The position numbers and the translations under genes were made by a program. Positions 15,353-24,220 of a stretch of DNA of 43,964 nucleotides are shown piece by piece. Source of the stretch: CAWKDC01 sp044445605 (lineage in GTDB: Bacteria > Pseudomonadota > Gammaproteobacteria > JABCZS01); contig JBIOEA010000017.1 of the NCBI GenBank assembly GCA_044445605.1, positions 1 to 43,964 on the forward strand. Direction: 5' to 3'. The notes beneath the pieces are model-generated. The model made no database searches. It was not told where the DNA came from and saw only the letters and a list, made by a program, of their open reading frames with translations. The stretch's first letter is position 1; the number at the start of each line of letters is the position of its first letter.

Positions 15353-16870
15353 TCAGGGCTGTACAGAAGAATCCTGCTCTAGTTTGTGTTGCTCTTCTAA
15401 GCTATTTTTAGCAACCTCTTGAAAATGAAGGGTTTTACCAGGAGGTAACGGCGTCGACAGGAGGGCTTCCTTATGCTGCCTGGCTAATACCATACCGGCT
15501 TCAGCCATGTCTCCAACCTTTTCAAGGTGTTGGTGGTATTGAGCTGAAAGCAGCTTCGAAGGGTCTAAGACGGCCTCATGGAAATGGGCCACAGCGGCTT
15601 GATAGCGCCCATCCGACTGCTCCGCGTCTAATAATCGGGCTATTTCTACAAACTGATCAAAGCAGGTGAGCAGGGCCGTTTTTAATGGTTGTTGTTGACC
15701 TTCAAACATGATCGCCAGACCTGGTGTGCGCCCGATGGAGGCTACCTTATGGAGGGTATTCAGCCAGTCTTTATGATCCGTAAACAGGGGGCTTGGTTTA
15801 GATAAACAAAACAGCAAATAGACATCTAAAAAGAGTAATTGTTGACGTGAAAATCCAGTGGGCTCAAGCGGGTTGATATCAATCGCGCGGACTTCCAAGT
15901 ATTCAACGCCATGCGCTGCAAGGGAATCCAATGCCGATTCTCCAGGCATAGGGGTGCGTTTGGGGCGAATGGGATGATAAAACTCTGCTTCGATTTGCAG
16001 CAGGTTTGTGTTCAATTGCGCTTGGTCACCGTAGATTTCCGCCAGTTGTTGATAAGGCGGGTAGGGGAGCTGCATGCCCGCTTTTAAATCAGCCATGTAT
16101 TCTGCCAAACTGTCACATCGAACATGTAATAACTCGTTTTGAACAGCAGAATAATAGCCAAGTGGTGTTAAGCGTAACGAGCAGCCATAAGGGGCTATCA
16201 TGCCTGTTTTGCCAAAAGGAACGAGGTATGGCGCTGTTTTGTCTTGCAGGAGCGATTTATCTATCGCCATGGAGGCCCCAAACAAGTACGCCAATATCCA
16301 AACATGACGCATGTGTTGACGGATCATCCGGAAGTATTGCGTGTCAATGCACGATTGCAATGTATCGTGTGCCGGATCCATGTGCGTGTACCATGTTTCC
16401 CAAAATGATTTAGGAAACGAAAAATTATAATGCAGGCCCGCGATCGTTTGCATTTCCCGCCCATAACGCAAACCGAGCCCTTCTCGATAACGCATTTTCA
16501 AACGCGCGGCTGGGGTTGTGCCATAATTTGCAATGGGGATTTCCCCGACCAAGGGGCAAGGCAAACTTTGAGGCCAGATCCATTCATCCTGAAGTTGTTC
16601 GGCGACAAACTGATGAGTATTTTTCATGCCATCGAGCAAGGCATCAACCTTCGTGCAGGGGGGTGTGATAAGCTCAAGCAAGTTTTCGCTATAATCAGTG
16701 GTGATATAAGGATGGGTCAGTTTTGAGCCCAATGCCTTGGGATGTGGGGTCGTCGCTGGAAGGCCAGCGGCTGTGACACGTAGGCCTTCGCGCTCAATGC
16801 CCCGGCGGATTCCGCTAAACAAGGGAACGTCCTGTTGAAGGTTACGTAATTTTTGAATGAGGTATGGCAT
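15353..16870 (-). CDS. gshA: Glutamate-cysteine ligase
   Basis: GshA joins glutamate and cysteine, the first step of glutathione synthesis. Family motifs: GIRRGIEREGLRV, the TDYSENLLELITPP acidic site, QTIAGLHYNFSFP, and YLEVRAIDINPLEPTG. 505 residues from the ATG at 16870, near the E. coli length (518). The frame opens at 16960, but that would run 100 bases into the oppositely oriented gene; no clear ribosome site distinguishes the starts. At 16870 it overlaps the start of the plus-strand gene at 16869 by two bases, so each promoter must lie inside the other gene or the start is misplaced. No gshB in the window. Confidence 0.94.
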   Translation of the reverse strand: MPYLIQKLRNLQQDVPLFSGIRRGIEREGLRVTAAGLPATTPHPKALGSKLTHPYITTDYSENLLELITPPCTKVDALLDGMKNTHQFVAEQLQDEWIWPQSLPCPLVGEIPIANYGTTPAARLKMRYREGLGLRYGREMQTIAGLHYNFSFPKSFWETWYTHMDPAHDTLQSCIDTQYFRMIRQHMRHVWILAYLFGASMAIDKSLLQDKTAPYLVPFGKTGMIAPYGCSLRLTPLGYYSAVQNELLHVRCDSLAEYMADLKAGMQLPYPPYQQLAEIYGDQAQLNTNLLQIEAEFYHPIRPKRTPMPGESALDSLAAHGVEYLEVRAIDINPLEPTGFSRQQLLFLDVYLLFCLSKPSPLFTDHKDWLNTLHKVASIGRTPGLAIMFEGQQQPLKTALLTCFDQFVEIARLLDAEQSDGRYQAAVAHFHEAVLDPSKLLSAQYHQHLEKVGDMAEAGMVLARQHKEALLSTPLPPGKTLHFQEVAKNSLEEQHKLEQDSSVQP

Positions 16871-18233
16871 GCGGATAAGTATACACGATATTTTGGCCAA
16901 ACTGCATAAGGCTTGCAATCGGTTAATTATTTGTGGCGTATTAGTGCTGTGTGGTATCACAGGATTTTTATTGATTGAAAAAGAAACGCCTCCCCTCGAG
17001 AAAAGTCATTCATTTGCGATGTTGAAAGAAGATTTTTTAAGAGCGGTGCGGGCGTACGATATTAAATCGGCAAAACGTTTATATGGGCATTTGAAGGAAA
17101 AAAATCCGTATGCACCCTTTGTTGAGGAAGCTGCGCCTGCGTATTTAGCCGATATCTATATATACTACGCAAAACAAATGGCATTTAATCCTGAGGCGGC
17201 AGGCGTGTTCCTAACAGAAGCGCGACGTTTGGCGCCGAATCATCCTTTATTAGTCACGATTGCGCCTGAAGCACCGGTGGCGCCTACGCCTGATCCTGCC
17301 TGGGTTGAAAAGACGCAAGCATTGTCCACGCAAATCAATGAAACTGAAAAAATAGTGGCAGCAGAAACACAAGCGTACGTCGAAGAATTATCCATGCTTG
17401 AAAAAACGATTGAATCCATTGAAGCTTATCGTGTAAGCCAAGAAGCCGAGCGGTTAAAAGCGATGCTGGATAAAATTGAAACGGTTGCCTTGCCCGAGCC
17501 CGTGACCCAAGCACCACTAGAACCAGTGACGATGTTAATGATTGAACCACCTGCACCGGGTGTTATGCCTTTGGCGCCCGAAGAAGCCGTTGAGGTGGTT
17601 GATGCTGAAAAATTGGCCTTGCTTGATCCGTATGCAGAGGTGGTTGCGGAACCGACATTAACGCATCCTACGGATGATGCATGCTTATTGTCGTATTACA
17701 CGCGTAACTCCCCCGTGAGTACGTGCATGGATGTTGTTTCTGATAATCAATATGGGCCTTCGTTATTTGTGATTGGTGACGAGGGTGAGTCACCGCTTGC
17801 CTTTACACAACAACCTATTACACGTGAAGCATTTAATGCGTTGTGCGCAGAAACAAAGTCCTGTACACCTGAGGCAACGATAGCGGAAAAATCATCAAGT
17901 CATCCTGAATTATCCATTGATTTGAGCGATGTCGAAAGCACCGTTCAACACTATAATTCATTCTGTGAAATGACACAAAGTTGCACAGGCTTGGTTTCGG
18001 CCAATACACCGACGTTACTTGAAGAGGATAAATTATCTGAGTACGTTAAAGTGTTGTCGGCGAAAACAGGATACCCTTATCGATTGATGAATGAAAACGA
18101 CGTGAAACAGATCACTGCGTATTTTCAGTCTTGTGTGGAGAGTGAGCAATGTGATCCCGCATTGGGATCTGATTTGGCTCAGTTTTTGAAATCGCAACAG
18201 GGTATATTGTTGGTGCGGGGAATGGCGGGCTAA
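16869..18233 (+). CDS. Membrane-anchored protein, degenerate FGE-sulfatase-like C-terminus
   Basis: 454 residues. One membrane segment near residues 15-37 (IICGVLVLCGITGFLLI), a helical region, then coiled coil about 150-200 and a Pro-rich linker. From about residue 285 short stretches follow the order of formylglycine-generating-enzyme-like (SUMF1) domains: GPSLFVIGDEG, PITREAFNALCAETKSC, HYNSFCEMTQSC, VKVLSAKTGYPYRLMNENDV (compare WLS..TG..YRLPTEAEWE), and GILLVRG at the very end. Much of the usual domain is missing, so it is probably not catalytic. The start at 16869 has GAGG six bases upstream; 16857 has none. Its stop overlaps that of the ABC permease by four bases (CTAA). Role unknown. 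Confidence 0.75.
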   Translation: MRISIHDILAKLHKACNRLIICGVLVLCGITGFLLIEKETPPLEKSHSFAMLKEDFLRAVRAYDIKSAKRLYGHLKEKNPYAPFVEEAAPAYLADIYIYYAKQMAFNPEAAGVFLTEARRLAPNHPLLVTIAPEAPVAPTPDPAWVEKTQALSTQINETEKIVAAETQAYVEELSMLEKTIESIEAYRVSQEAERLKAMLDKIETVALPEPVTQAPLEPVTMLMIEPPAPGVMPLAPEEAVEVVDAEKLALLDPYAEVVAEPTLTHPTDDACLLSYYTRNSPVSTCMDVVSDNQYGPSLFVIGDEGESPLAFTQQPITREAFNALCAETKSCTPEATIAEKSSSHPELSIDLSDVESTVQHYNSFCEMTQSCTGLVSANTPTLLEEDKLSEYVKVLSAKTGYPYRLMNENDVKQITAYFQSCVESEQCDPALGSDLAQFLKSQQGILLVRGMAG

Positions 18234-19372
18234 TCCAGCGTCTGTCTAAATCTCGATATTGCTATCACCATCATGACGCACATAAAGAGCAACATGGGCC
18301 ATAAAGATTGGAAGACGTCGAAGAACCCATTGCCTTTGAGCAAGATCCCACGCACGATGCGTAGAAAATGGGTCAGCGGTAATAGTCCCCCAATGAATTG
18401 CGCCCACTCGGGCATGCCACGAAAGGGGAACATAAACCCTGATAACAGTATCGAAGGCAAGAAGAAAAACATGCCTGCCTGAACGGCTTGTAATTGATTT
18501 TTTGCCAACGTAGAAAACGTAATCCCAACCGCTAAATTACAGGCAACAAACGGCAGCGCCATGAGCAATAATAACATAATGCTGCCTTGCATCGGGACGC
18601 CAAAGATAAATTTCGCGGCGAGTAAAATAAGCGTGATTTGCGAATAAGCCACAAAAACGAATGGAAGAATTTTCCCAAAAATAACTTCGACTGGCCTGAT
18701 CGGTGTAGATAGTAAATTTTCAAAGGTCCCACGTTCACGCTCACGGGTCATCGCCAACGATGCAATAACCACCAGCGTCATGGTTAACACGACGCCGAGT
18801 AATCCCGGCACAATATTGTAGCGCGTGATCATCAGTGGGTTGTAACGTAAGTGCGTGCGCAACTCAAACGGCTGTGGCTCAGGAATGAGCTCGCCCAGTG
18901 CGCCTCTCAAGTGAGACGTGAGCGCTGTTTCGGCAATTTTTTGAACTGATGAGACCGCATTGCTCGAAGCCGCAGGATCAGTGCCATCAGCTTCAAATAA
19001 CATGGTAGGGTGATCGCCTCTTACCAAATCACGCGTGAAATTAGGCGGAATGTGTAAAATAAATTGCACATCACCCCGTTCCATCAACTCATTCGCTTTG
19101 GCTTCCGTCGGCTGCATGTGCGTGATGCGGAAATAATCTGTGTTTTCTAACGCTGAGACAAAATCATACGTATAAATCGAATTATCGTATGAAACGAGGG
19201 CAGTCGGCAAATGCTTTGGGTTCGTATTGATCGCAAAACCAAATAAGGTCAATTGCATCATTGGCATCACCACCATCATGGCTAGCGTCGGCCTGTCCCG
19301 CTTCATTTGAATGAATTCTTTGATGACCATGCCAACGAGACGTTTGCTCGAAAATCCAATAAATGGGTTCAT
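18230..19372 (-). CDS. ABC-2 type exporter permease
   Basis: 380 residues. One membrane segment near residue 30 is followed by an extracytoplasmic domain of about 130 residues and then five segments, with the ABC-2 signature RERERGTFENLLSTPIRPVEVIFGKILPF. This is the YbhS/YbhR/YhhJ type. It overlaps the ATPase gene by four bases (ATGA), so the two are translationally coupled. With the ATPase and lipoprotein adaptor it should form an inner-membrane exporter, for drugs, lipids or other small molecules; the substrate is unknown. Only one permease gene is present, so it would act as a homodimer. Confidence 0.92.
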   Translation of the reverse strand: MNPFIGFSSKRLVGMVIKEFIQMKRDRPTLAMMVVMPMMQLTLFGFAINTNPKHLPTALVSYDNSIYTYDFVSALENTDYFRITHMQPTEAKANELMERGDVQFILHIPPNFTRDLVRGDHPTMLFEADGTDPAASSNAVSSVQKIAETALTSHLRGALGELIPEPQPFELRTHLRYNPLMITRYNIVPGLLGVVLTMTLVVIASLAMTRERERGTFENLLSTPIRPVEVIFGKILPFVFVAYSQITLILLAAKFIFGVPMQGSIMLLLLMALPFVACNLAVGITFSTLAKNQLQAVQAGMFFFLPSILLSGFMFPFRGMPEWAQFIGGLLPLTHFLRIVRGILLKGNGFFDVFQSLWPMLLFMCVMMVIAISRFRQTLD

Positions 19373-20298
19373 TCTCTTCCCTCCACTTCACTCACAAAAT
19401 GGATGAAGACATCCTCGAGTGACGTCGGAATCGCAGCAGTCGTGTAGCGCGGATCAGTTTCTAAATGTTGTAAACTCTGTTTCATTAATTCAGGATGTTG
19501 CCCTGAAACATGGAGTGCCTTGCCGAAAAAACTCACTTGCGTCAGCCCGGGTAACGTGCGGAGTTCTTCCGCTAATACATGTAAATGTTCGCCGTGAATT
19601 TCCCAGGTGCTTAATTGGGTGTGGTCAATGATATCTTGCATTGTGCCTTCAGCCATCATTTTGCTGTAGACAATATAAGCGAGGCGGGTGCATCGAGATG
19701 CTTCATCCATGTAATGTGTACTGACGAGCGTGGTCACGCCTTGTCGGCTCAACGCATGAATGATTTCCCAGAATTCGCGGCGTGCTTTGGGGTCAACGCC
19801 CCCCGTTGGCTCATCCAACAATAACAACTCTGGATTGTGGAGCAAGCAGCCCGCTAGCGCGACACGTTGTTTCCAGCCGCCCGAGAGGATGCCTGTTAAT
19901 TGATTCCGTCGGAACTGGTCGAACTCTAGCCGATCCAGCACTTCTTCAATCTTTTGTTTACGATCGCTGATGTCGTACGTGCGTGCAATGAAATCTAAAT
20001 TTTCACGGATTGTCAAATCCTCATAATAACTAAAGCGCTGCGTCATGTAGCCCGTTCGTAATTTGATCTCTTCAGAATCTTTCATCAGGTCAAAACCTAG
20101 GCATGTCCCTTCGCCTGAGTCGGGGGTCAGCAACCCGCATAACATGCGAATCGTTGTTGTCTTGCCACTGCCATTGGGGCCCAAGAATCCAAACACTTCC
20201 CCGCGCTTTACGCGAATGGAAACATCGTTTACCACGCATTGCTTGCCAAAAGATTTCATGAGATGTTTGACGTCAATGACGTAATCAGGATCGTTCAT
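19369..20298 (-). CDS. ABC exporter ATP-binding protein
   Basis: 309 residues. Walker A GPNGSGKTT, Q-loop GYMTQRFSYYEDLT, signature ILSGGWKQRVALAG, Walker B LLLLDEPTGGVDP and the H-loop STHYMDEASRC are all present, so the domain should be active. The last 90 residues are the accessory region common in ATPases that serve ABC-2 permeases. The start overlaps the end of the adaptor gene by 14 bases. It resembles one half of E. coli YbhF, which carries two such domains. Confidence 0.94.
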   Translation of the reverse strand: MNDPDYVIDVKHLMKSFGKQCVVNDVSIRVKRGEVFGFLGPNGSGKTTTIRMLCGLLTPDSGEGTCLGFDLMKDSEEIKLRTGYMTQRFSYYEDLTIRENLDFIARTYDISDRKQKIEEVLDRLEFDQFRRNQLTGILSGGWKQRVALAGCLLHNPELLLLDEPTGGVDPKARREFWEIIHALSRQGVTTLVSTHYMDEASRCTRLAYIVYSKMMAEGTMQDIIDHTQLSTWEIHGEHLHVLAEELRTLPGLTQVSFFGKALHVSGQHPELMKQSLQHLETDPRYTTAAIPTSLEDVFIHFVSEVEGRE

Positions 20299-21277
20299 GG
20301 CATTTCAGCGCTCTGGGAATGTAAACTTCGACCGGTTGGCCATAATAAAATGTCTTTGCTTCTTTCTCTGGGAGTGTCGCTTGAATTTTAAAAACAAGCA
20401 TGGCGTCACTTTCACGGCTGTAAATCACCGGCGGCGTATATTCGGCTCGAGGTGAGATAAAGGTGATACGCGCACTCGCATGTTCATCGCGTCCTTCATG
20501 AGAGAGGTGGACCTTTTCACCCAGGCATAACTTGCCTAGCATGTGCTCTGGCACAAAGAATACTGCATACAAGCGTTTGGGGTTTAACAGGGAAAGAACA
20601 GGCTTGCTCGTGGCGACAATTTCCCCAGGACGGTAATACGTTTCTAGGACGTGACCATCAATCGGGGAGATCACCGTTTTTTGGTCCAAAGCCCATTGAG
20701 CTTGTTTCACATCAGCTGTAAGGGAGTCTACCTTGGCTTGTTGTGCAGCAATCAGATCCGACCGTGCACCTTGCACCGCTTCTCGTAGGTTGGCCATGGC
20801 ATCTGCTAAGAGGGCTTTGTCTACACTGACTTGCGTTTGGATTTCATCGTTGGTTTCGGCATCGATGGCGCGCTTCTCATACAGTTGTTGAAAGCGTGAC
20901 GCTTTTTTGACGGCGATGGAGAGTGATGCTTGCGCTTTCGCAACTTCGGCGGTTAATCCTTCTAAGACGGTATCTCGGCTTCCTTTTTTCGCATTTTCCA
21001 GTTCAGCTTCAGCTTCCCTTAATAAACTGCGTGTATGTGCGAGCTGATCCGCTTCAGGGGAGGGGTCGAGCGTAAATAGGATTTGACCTTGGCTCACTTG
21101 GCTACCACGATCAACATTTAATTGAATTAATTCACCGGAATAAAGACTCGCCATTTGGATAGGATCTTGTTCCATATAACCCTGAATCCGATCTTCCCCC
21201 GCACCACACGCAGTCAACAGTAGCATGGCTATAAGAGGGATAAATGCGTTAGACGCATTTTTTAGAGTCAAAAACAT
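20285..21277 (-). CDS. HlyD-family adaptor, predicted lipoprotein
   Basis: 330 residues from the ATG at 21277, chosen because AAGGAG lies five bases upstream; the frame opens six codons earlier. The N-terminus is a lipoprotein signal (IAMLLLTAC, lipid-accepting Cys24). A biotinyl-lipoyl half motif (MASLYSGELIQLNVDRGSQVSQGQILFTLD) is followed by a long coiled-coil hairpin (about residues 75-195), the second half motif (VISPIDGHVLETYYRPGEIV) and a beta-barrel domain. Such periplasmic adaptors couple an inner-membrane exporter to an outer-membrane channel. First gene of a three-gene operon; no TolC gene is nearby. E. coli YbhG and YhiI are similar in layout. Confidence 0.92.
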   Translation of the reverse strand: MFLTLKNASNAFIPLIAMLLLTACGAGEDRIQGYMEQDPIQMASLYSGELIQLNVDRGSQVSQGQILFTLDPSPEADQLAHTRSLLREAEAELENAKKGSRDTVLEGLTAEVAKAQASLSIAVKKASRFQQLYEKRAIDAETNDEIQTQVSVDKALLADAMANLREAVQGARSDLIAAQQAKVDSLTADVKQAQWALDQKTVISPIDGHVLETYYRPGEIVATSKPVLSLLNPKRLYAVFFVPEHMLGKLCLGEKVHLSHEGRDEHASARITFISPRAEYTPPVIYSRESDAMLVFKIQATLPEKEAKTFYYGQPVEVYIPRALKCHERS

Positions 21278-21317
21278 GCAAGCTCCTTCGGTCACTTACT
21301 TAAGTTTAGACCAAGGA

Positions 21318-21491
21318 TCAAGCAGACAACTCACCTTCATTGAAAAAATATTCCCACCAGCCTTCTTGCCAATAATGCGCGGCAAGCGAGTGAGACGGGT
21401 ACGGGTTTTCTGCTTCGTCTTGACCTGTTTGGCAGGCATTGAAGCCTTGTAACCAACATAGTTCAAGCGGTAGCATGTGTATATCCTGCAT
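21318..21491 (-). CDS. Small RMF-like protein (ribosome modulation factor type)
   Basis: 57 residues. The ATG at 21491 has GGAG seven bases upstream; the longer frame (from 21650) has no ribosome site. The segment LQGFNACQTGQDEAENPY, then AAHYWQEGWWEYF, follows the spacing of ribosome modulation factor: G-[YF]-x-A-x-x-x-G...PY...W-x-x-GW. RMF (55 residues in E. coli) binds 70S ribosomes in stationary phase and pairs them into inactive dimers. Here the N-terminus lacks the basic residues of E. coli RMF and the protein is acidic, so it may act differently. It is 40 bases upstream of the adaptor gene on the same strand. Confidence 0.6.
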   Translation of the reverse strand: MQDIHMLPLELCWLQGFNACQTGQDEAENPYPSHSLAAHYWQEGWWEYFFNEGELSA

Positions 21492-21618
21492 GAATATTCT
21501 CCATGAGCACGGTATTTGTAAAAAATAGTGCTTACTTTCAAATTTAGCACAATATATAGTTTTGTCTAACCAAAAAAAATAATAGATGTAAAAAATGATA
21601 AAGGTGTGCGATAACCCT

Positions 21619-21647
21619 TTGCCAAAAAACGAATTCTCGGGTACAAT
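21619..21647 (+). promoter_or_regulatory. Promoter of the small lipoprotein gene
   Basis: TTGCCA (21619-21624) and TACAAT (21642-21647) are 17 bases apart, a strong sigma70 match, about 35 bases before the start codon. Confidence 0.7.
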
Positions 21648-21682
21648 CACAGGGTCTTTTATAGAACCAAAGGGGAATGATG

Positions 21683-21859
21683 ATGAAAGTAACTCAAATT
21701 ATCGCTACAGTATGTTCCGTTGTACTTGCTACCGTGCTTTTAGCTGGCTGCAATAGCAAAGGTGAGAACAAGTCCAAGGATTACCATACCAACGATATGG
21801 AACGTATGGACAAGAAATCTGCTCATAAACATGAGAAAGGTACTTACGGCGACAAATAA
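21683..21859 (+). CDS. Small lipoprotein of 58 residues
   Basis: Three ATG codons lie in a row (21677, 21680, 21683); AGGGG at 21671-21675 is seven bases from the third, which is therefore preferred. The signal peptide ends in LLAGC with Cys23 as the lipid site. The mature part is 36 residues, very hydrophilic, with Lys, His, Asp and Glu (KSAHKHEKGTYGDK). It has its own promoter and a strong terminator, so it is a self-contained, probably abundant transcript. It resembles entericidin-like small lipoproteins only in size. Function unknown. Confidence 0.8.
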   Translation: MKVTQIIATVCSVVLATVLLAGCNSKGENKSKDYHTNDMERMDKKSAHKHEKGTYGDK

Positions 21860-21868
21860 ATCCTGATT

Positions 21869-21915
21869 TAGGCGTCGGTAGTGGGCTTGCTTGCTACCGA
21901 CGCCTAGGATTTTTA
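21869..21915 (+). terminator. Rho-independent terminator after the lipoprotein gene
   Basis: A 13-bp perfect stem (TAGGCGTCGGTAG at 21869-21881 with 21894-21906) around a 12-base loop, followed by GGATTTTTAT. It lies ten bases past the stop codon. Confidence 0.9.
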
Positions 21916-21941
21916 TCTAGATTATCAAATTTCTGCTTAGT

Positions 21942-21976
21942 TTTCTTCTTTCTTCTTTCTTCTTTCTTCTTACTTC
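21942..21976. repeat. TTTCTTC heptamer tandem repeat
   Basis: Four perfect copies of TTTCTTC (21942-21969) and one variant (TTACTTC), directly beyond the stop codon of the minus-strand transpeptidase gene. Copy-number change here would not alter any protein. Confidence 0.9.
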
Positions 21977-23047
21977 TTAGTTATGATCACTGTCATTGTT
22001 ATCACGATCATCTCTAGCCTCTTGCTGAGCTTGTACAGCGGCTTCTCTCACGTGTCTATAATCTGTTTCATAGATGGGCGCTGGTCTTTCATTGGCATTG
22101 CTGCTGACACTAGAGCCATCTTCAGCGTCACCGACTTGACGATACACACCGCCAACGGCCGTTGGAACGCCATTTGCACTCTTTGCCATCGCTCTGATCT
22201 TTGACCAATCGACTTGGAAGTTTCCACCAGGGCCTTCATGGTACATAGCATTCATTAACTCGCCGACTAAATCAACATTGGGCGCTTCATATTCAGGCAA
22301 AGCAGGGTGCAATTCAACGTATAACGTATTATCAACCCAAGCTTCTTTCATTGGAACGTGAATGATTCTGACGGGCGTACCGACAGAGACTAGACCAAAT
22401 AATGTTTTGATGTCTTCAGGAAACATGCGCATGCAACCGTGCGTAATGCGGCGGCCAATGCCCCCGGGCATATTGGTTCCATGGATCAAGTAACCAGGAA
22501 TGCTCAGTTTAAGTGCGTAGTCACCGAGTGGGTTTTCAGGGCCTGGTGGTACAACACGGGGCAAGGAATCGCCACGTTCTTCATGTTCTTTCATGATGCT
22601 ATCTGGAACATACCATGCTGGATGTTCTTTTTTCTGCAGCACACTCCCGGTTGTGGTAGGTGTGGGCCATACTTCACTGCCAATCCCGATAGGGAAGGTG
22701 GTGACGCTTTTACCATCGGGTGAGAAGTAGTAAAGACGGAGCTCTGCGAGGTTGACCACAATACCTTGATGAGGACCGGGCGGTAAAATGAATTGGCTGG
22801 GAATAAGAATGCTGGCGCCTTCGCGAGGTGACCAAGGGTCAATGTGTGGGTTTGCATCGACAAGCTCATAGTAACCTATATCATAACGGCGAGAGAGATC
22901 GTTAAATGAGTCGTTATACTCTACTCTTGCCGTGAACACTTCACCCACCATTTTGGTATCAGGCGTAATATCGTAGGTGATAGCATGCAGCGTTGCCGCA
23001 TAAATAAAGCTAGCTGATGTAACAAGCAGAGTTTTCCAACGCATCAT
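21977..23047 (-). CDS. Exported L,D-transpeptidase with LysM-like N-terminus
   Basis: 356 residues. A signal peptide (LLVTSASFIYAATLHA) is followed by a LysM-like region (NDSFNDLSRRYDIGYYELVDANPHIDPW, then ILIPSQFILP) and a YkuD domain with the catalytic motif YLIHGTNMPGGIGRRITHGCMRM; Cys is the nucleophile. Such periplasmic enzymes form 3-3 peptidoglycan cross-links or attach proteins to the wall (ErfK/YbiS type). The last 70 residues are a low-complexity acidic tail (ARDDRDNNDSDHN). It stands alone; its upstream gap (23048-23254) holds an imperfect 10-bp hairpin at 23121-23147 that may terminate yccA. Confidence 0.93.
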   Translation of the reverse strand: MMRWKTLLVTSASFIYAATLHAITYDITPDTKMVGEVFTARVEYNDSFNDLSRRYDIGYYELVDANPHIDPWSPREGASILIPSQFILPPGPHQGIVVNLAELRLYYFSPDGKSVTTFPIGIGSEVWPTPTTTGSVLQKKEHPAWYVPDSIMKEHEERGDSLPRVVPPGPENPLGDYALKLSIPGYLIHGTNMPGGIGRRITHGCMRMFPEDIKTLFGLVSVGTPVRIIHVPMKEAWVDNTLYVELHPALPEYEAPNVDLVGELMNAMYHEGPGGNFQVDWSKIRAMAKSANGVPTAVGGVYRQVGDAEDGSSVSSNANERPAPIYETDYRHVREAAVQAQQEARDDRDNNDSDHN

Positions 23048-23254
23048 GCACCTTTTTGAGAAATCGTTTTAGGCTATCCATGGTCCTAGCTCGAGAAGTT
23101 ATCCCTTACTTATTTAACATCGCCTTAGGTTGATAAAACTTAAGGCGGATATTTACTATATATATCAGGTTGTTATTCTAGCACTAAAACAAGTTGAGTG
23201 TGCAAATAAATTACCCGTACGGGCGCGCCAAAGCACGCCCAGGATAGGGATAGA

Positions 23255-23941
23255 TTAATCTCTACTAGAAAACGCGCTTAATAACTGTAGCAGATTAACA
23301 AATATATTGAACAAACTAACATACAGGGTCACGGTAGCCATGACGTAGTTAGTTTCGCCGCCATTGATGATGGAGCTGGTTTGAAAGAGTATCACGCCCG
23401 ATGACAGCACGATAAACATGGCGCTGACAGCCAATTGAAGGGCGGTTAAGTGGAAAAATATGCCGGCAATACCGAGTACGAACGCCACGAGCAACCCAAT
23501 CGTCAAGCCTTTGGCCATGGGGCTGAAGTCACGCTTGGAAGTCAAGGCATAACCAGAAAGGCCCATGAAAATCAAGCCAGTACCGCCAAAAGCGGTGGCA
23601 ATGATTTGCCCGCCATTGGTGACGCTATGTAGGATCCCGTTGAGCAATGGGCCCAGGGTATAACCCAAAAAGCCGGTGAGCGCAAACACGGAGACAATGC
23701 CCCAAATGCTATTGCGGGTGAAGTTAATGAGCATGAGCAAACCGATATAAATAACCATCAAAGGTAAGAAGCCCATTGGACGTGCTTCCGTCATCATGGC
23801 CAGCGTCGCGCAACCTGCGCTGAAAATTAATGTTAAGGATAAAAGAAAGTAGGTATTCCGTAGTACACGATGACTTGCTAAAGCTGAGAGACCTGCCTGG
23901 GAAAGGCTTGCTTTATCAATGTTATAAGGTTGCATGTTCAC
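23255..23941 (-). CDS. yccA: Bax inhibitor-1 family protein, FtsH modulator
   Basis: 228 residues with seven hydrophobic segments. The sequence follows E. coli YccA (219 residues) closely: HRVLRNTYFLLSLTLIFSA near the start, LTGFLGYTLGPLLN, and at the end SSIINGGETNYVMATVTLYVSLFNIFVNLLQLL with the terminal SRD. YccA binds the membrane protease FtsH and limits degradation of SecY. It is transcribed away from tRNA-Ser and precedes the transpeptidase gene on the same strand, 207 bases apart. Confidence 0.94.
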   Translation of the reverse strand: MNMQPYNIDKASLSQAGLSALASHRVLRNTYFLLSLTLIFSAGCATLAMMTEARPMGFLPLMVIYIGLLMLINFTRNSIWGIVSVFALTGFLGYTLGPLLNGILHSVTNGGQIIATAFGGTGLIFMGLSGYALTSKRDFSPMAKGLTIGLLVAFVLGIAGIFFHLTALQLAVSAMFIVLSSGVILFQTSSIINGGETNYVMATVTLYVSLFNIFVNLLQLLSAFSSRD

Positions 23942-24099
23942 TCCTGTTAGAATAGAAAGATCGCGTTACCATAACGCTTGATAAGTCTACCATAAAAAAA
24001 GAATCGTGCAGGGCTATGAAAATGTAACAAAGTTTGTCAGAATAGGCATGTTGAGCAGTTCTGGGCTTATGTCTGGAGCATAGCTAACTGACGATTTTT

Positions 24100-24187
24100 G
24101 GAGAGATGGCAGAGTGGTCGATTGCGGCGGTCTTGAAAACCGTTGGGGGGCGACCTCCCCTGGGTTCGAATCCCAGTCTCTCCGCCA
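24100..24187 (+). tRNA. tRNA-Ser(UGA)
   Basis: An 88-base cloverleaf with acceptor GGAGAGA/TCTCTCC, a long variable arm (TTGGGGGGCGACCTCCCC), the TGGGTTCGAATCCCA T-arm and anticodon TGA in the loop CTTGAAA. The 3' CCA is encoded. Confidence 0.97.
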
Positions 24188-24220
24188 CTTATTTTTGACA
24201 AGATAATGGGGAGTTTCATC

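Noticed and set aside
24143..24220. Longer gacA frame opening at 24143
   Set aside because: It begins inside tRNA-Ser; TTG at 24221 has a good ribosome site and matches the UvrY N-terminus.
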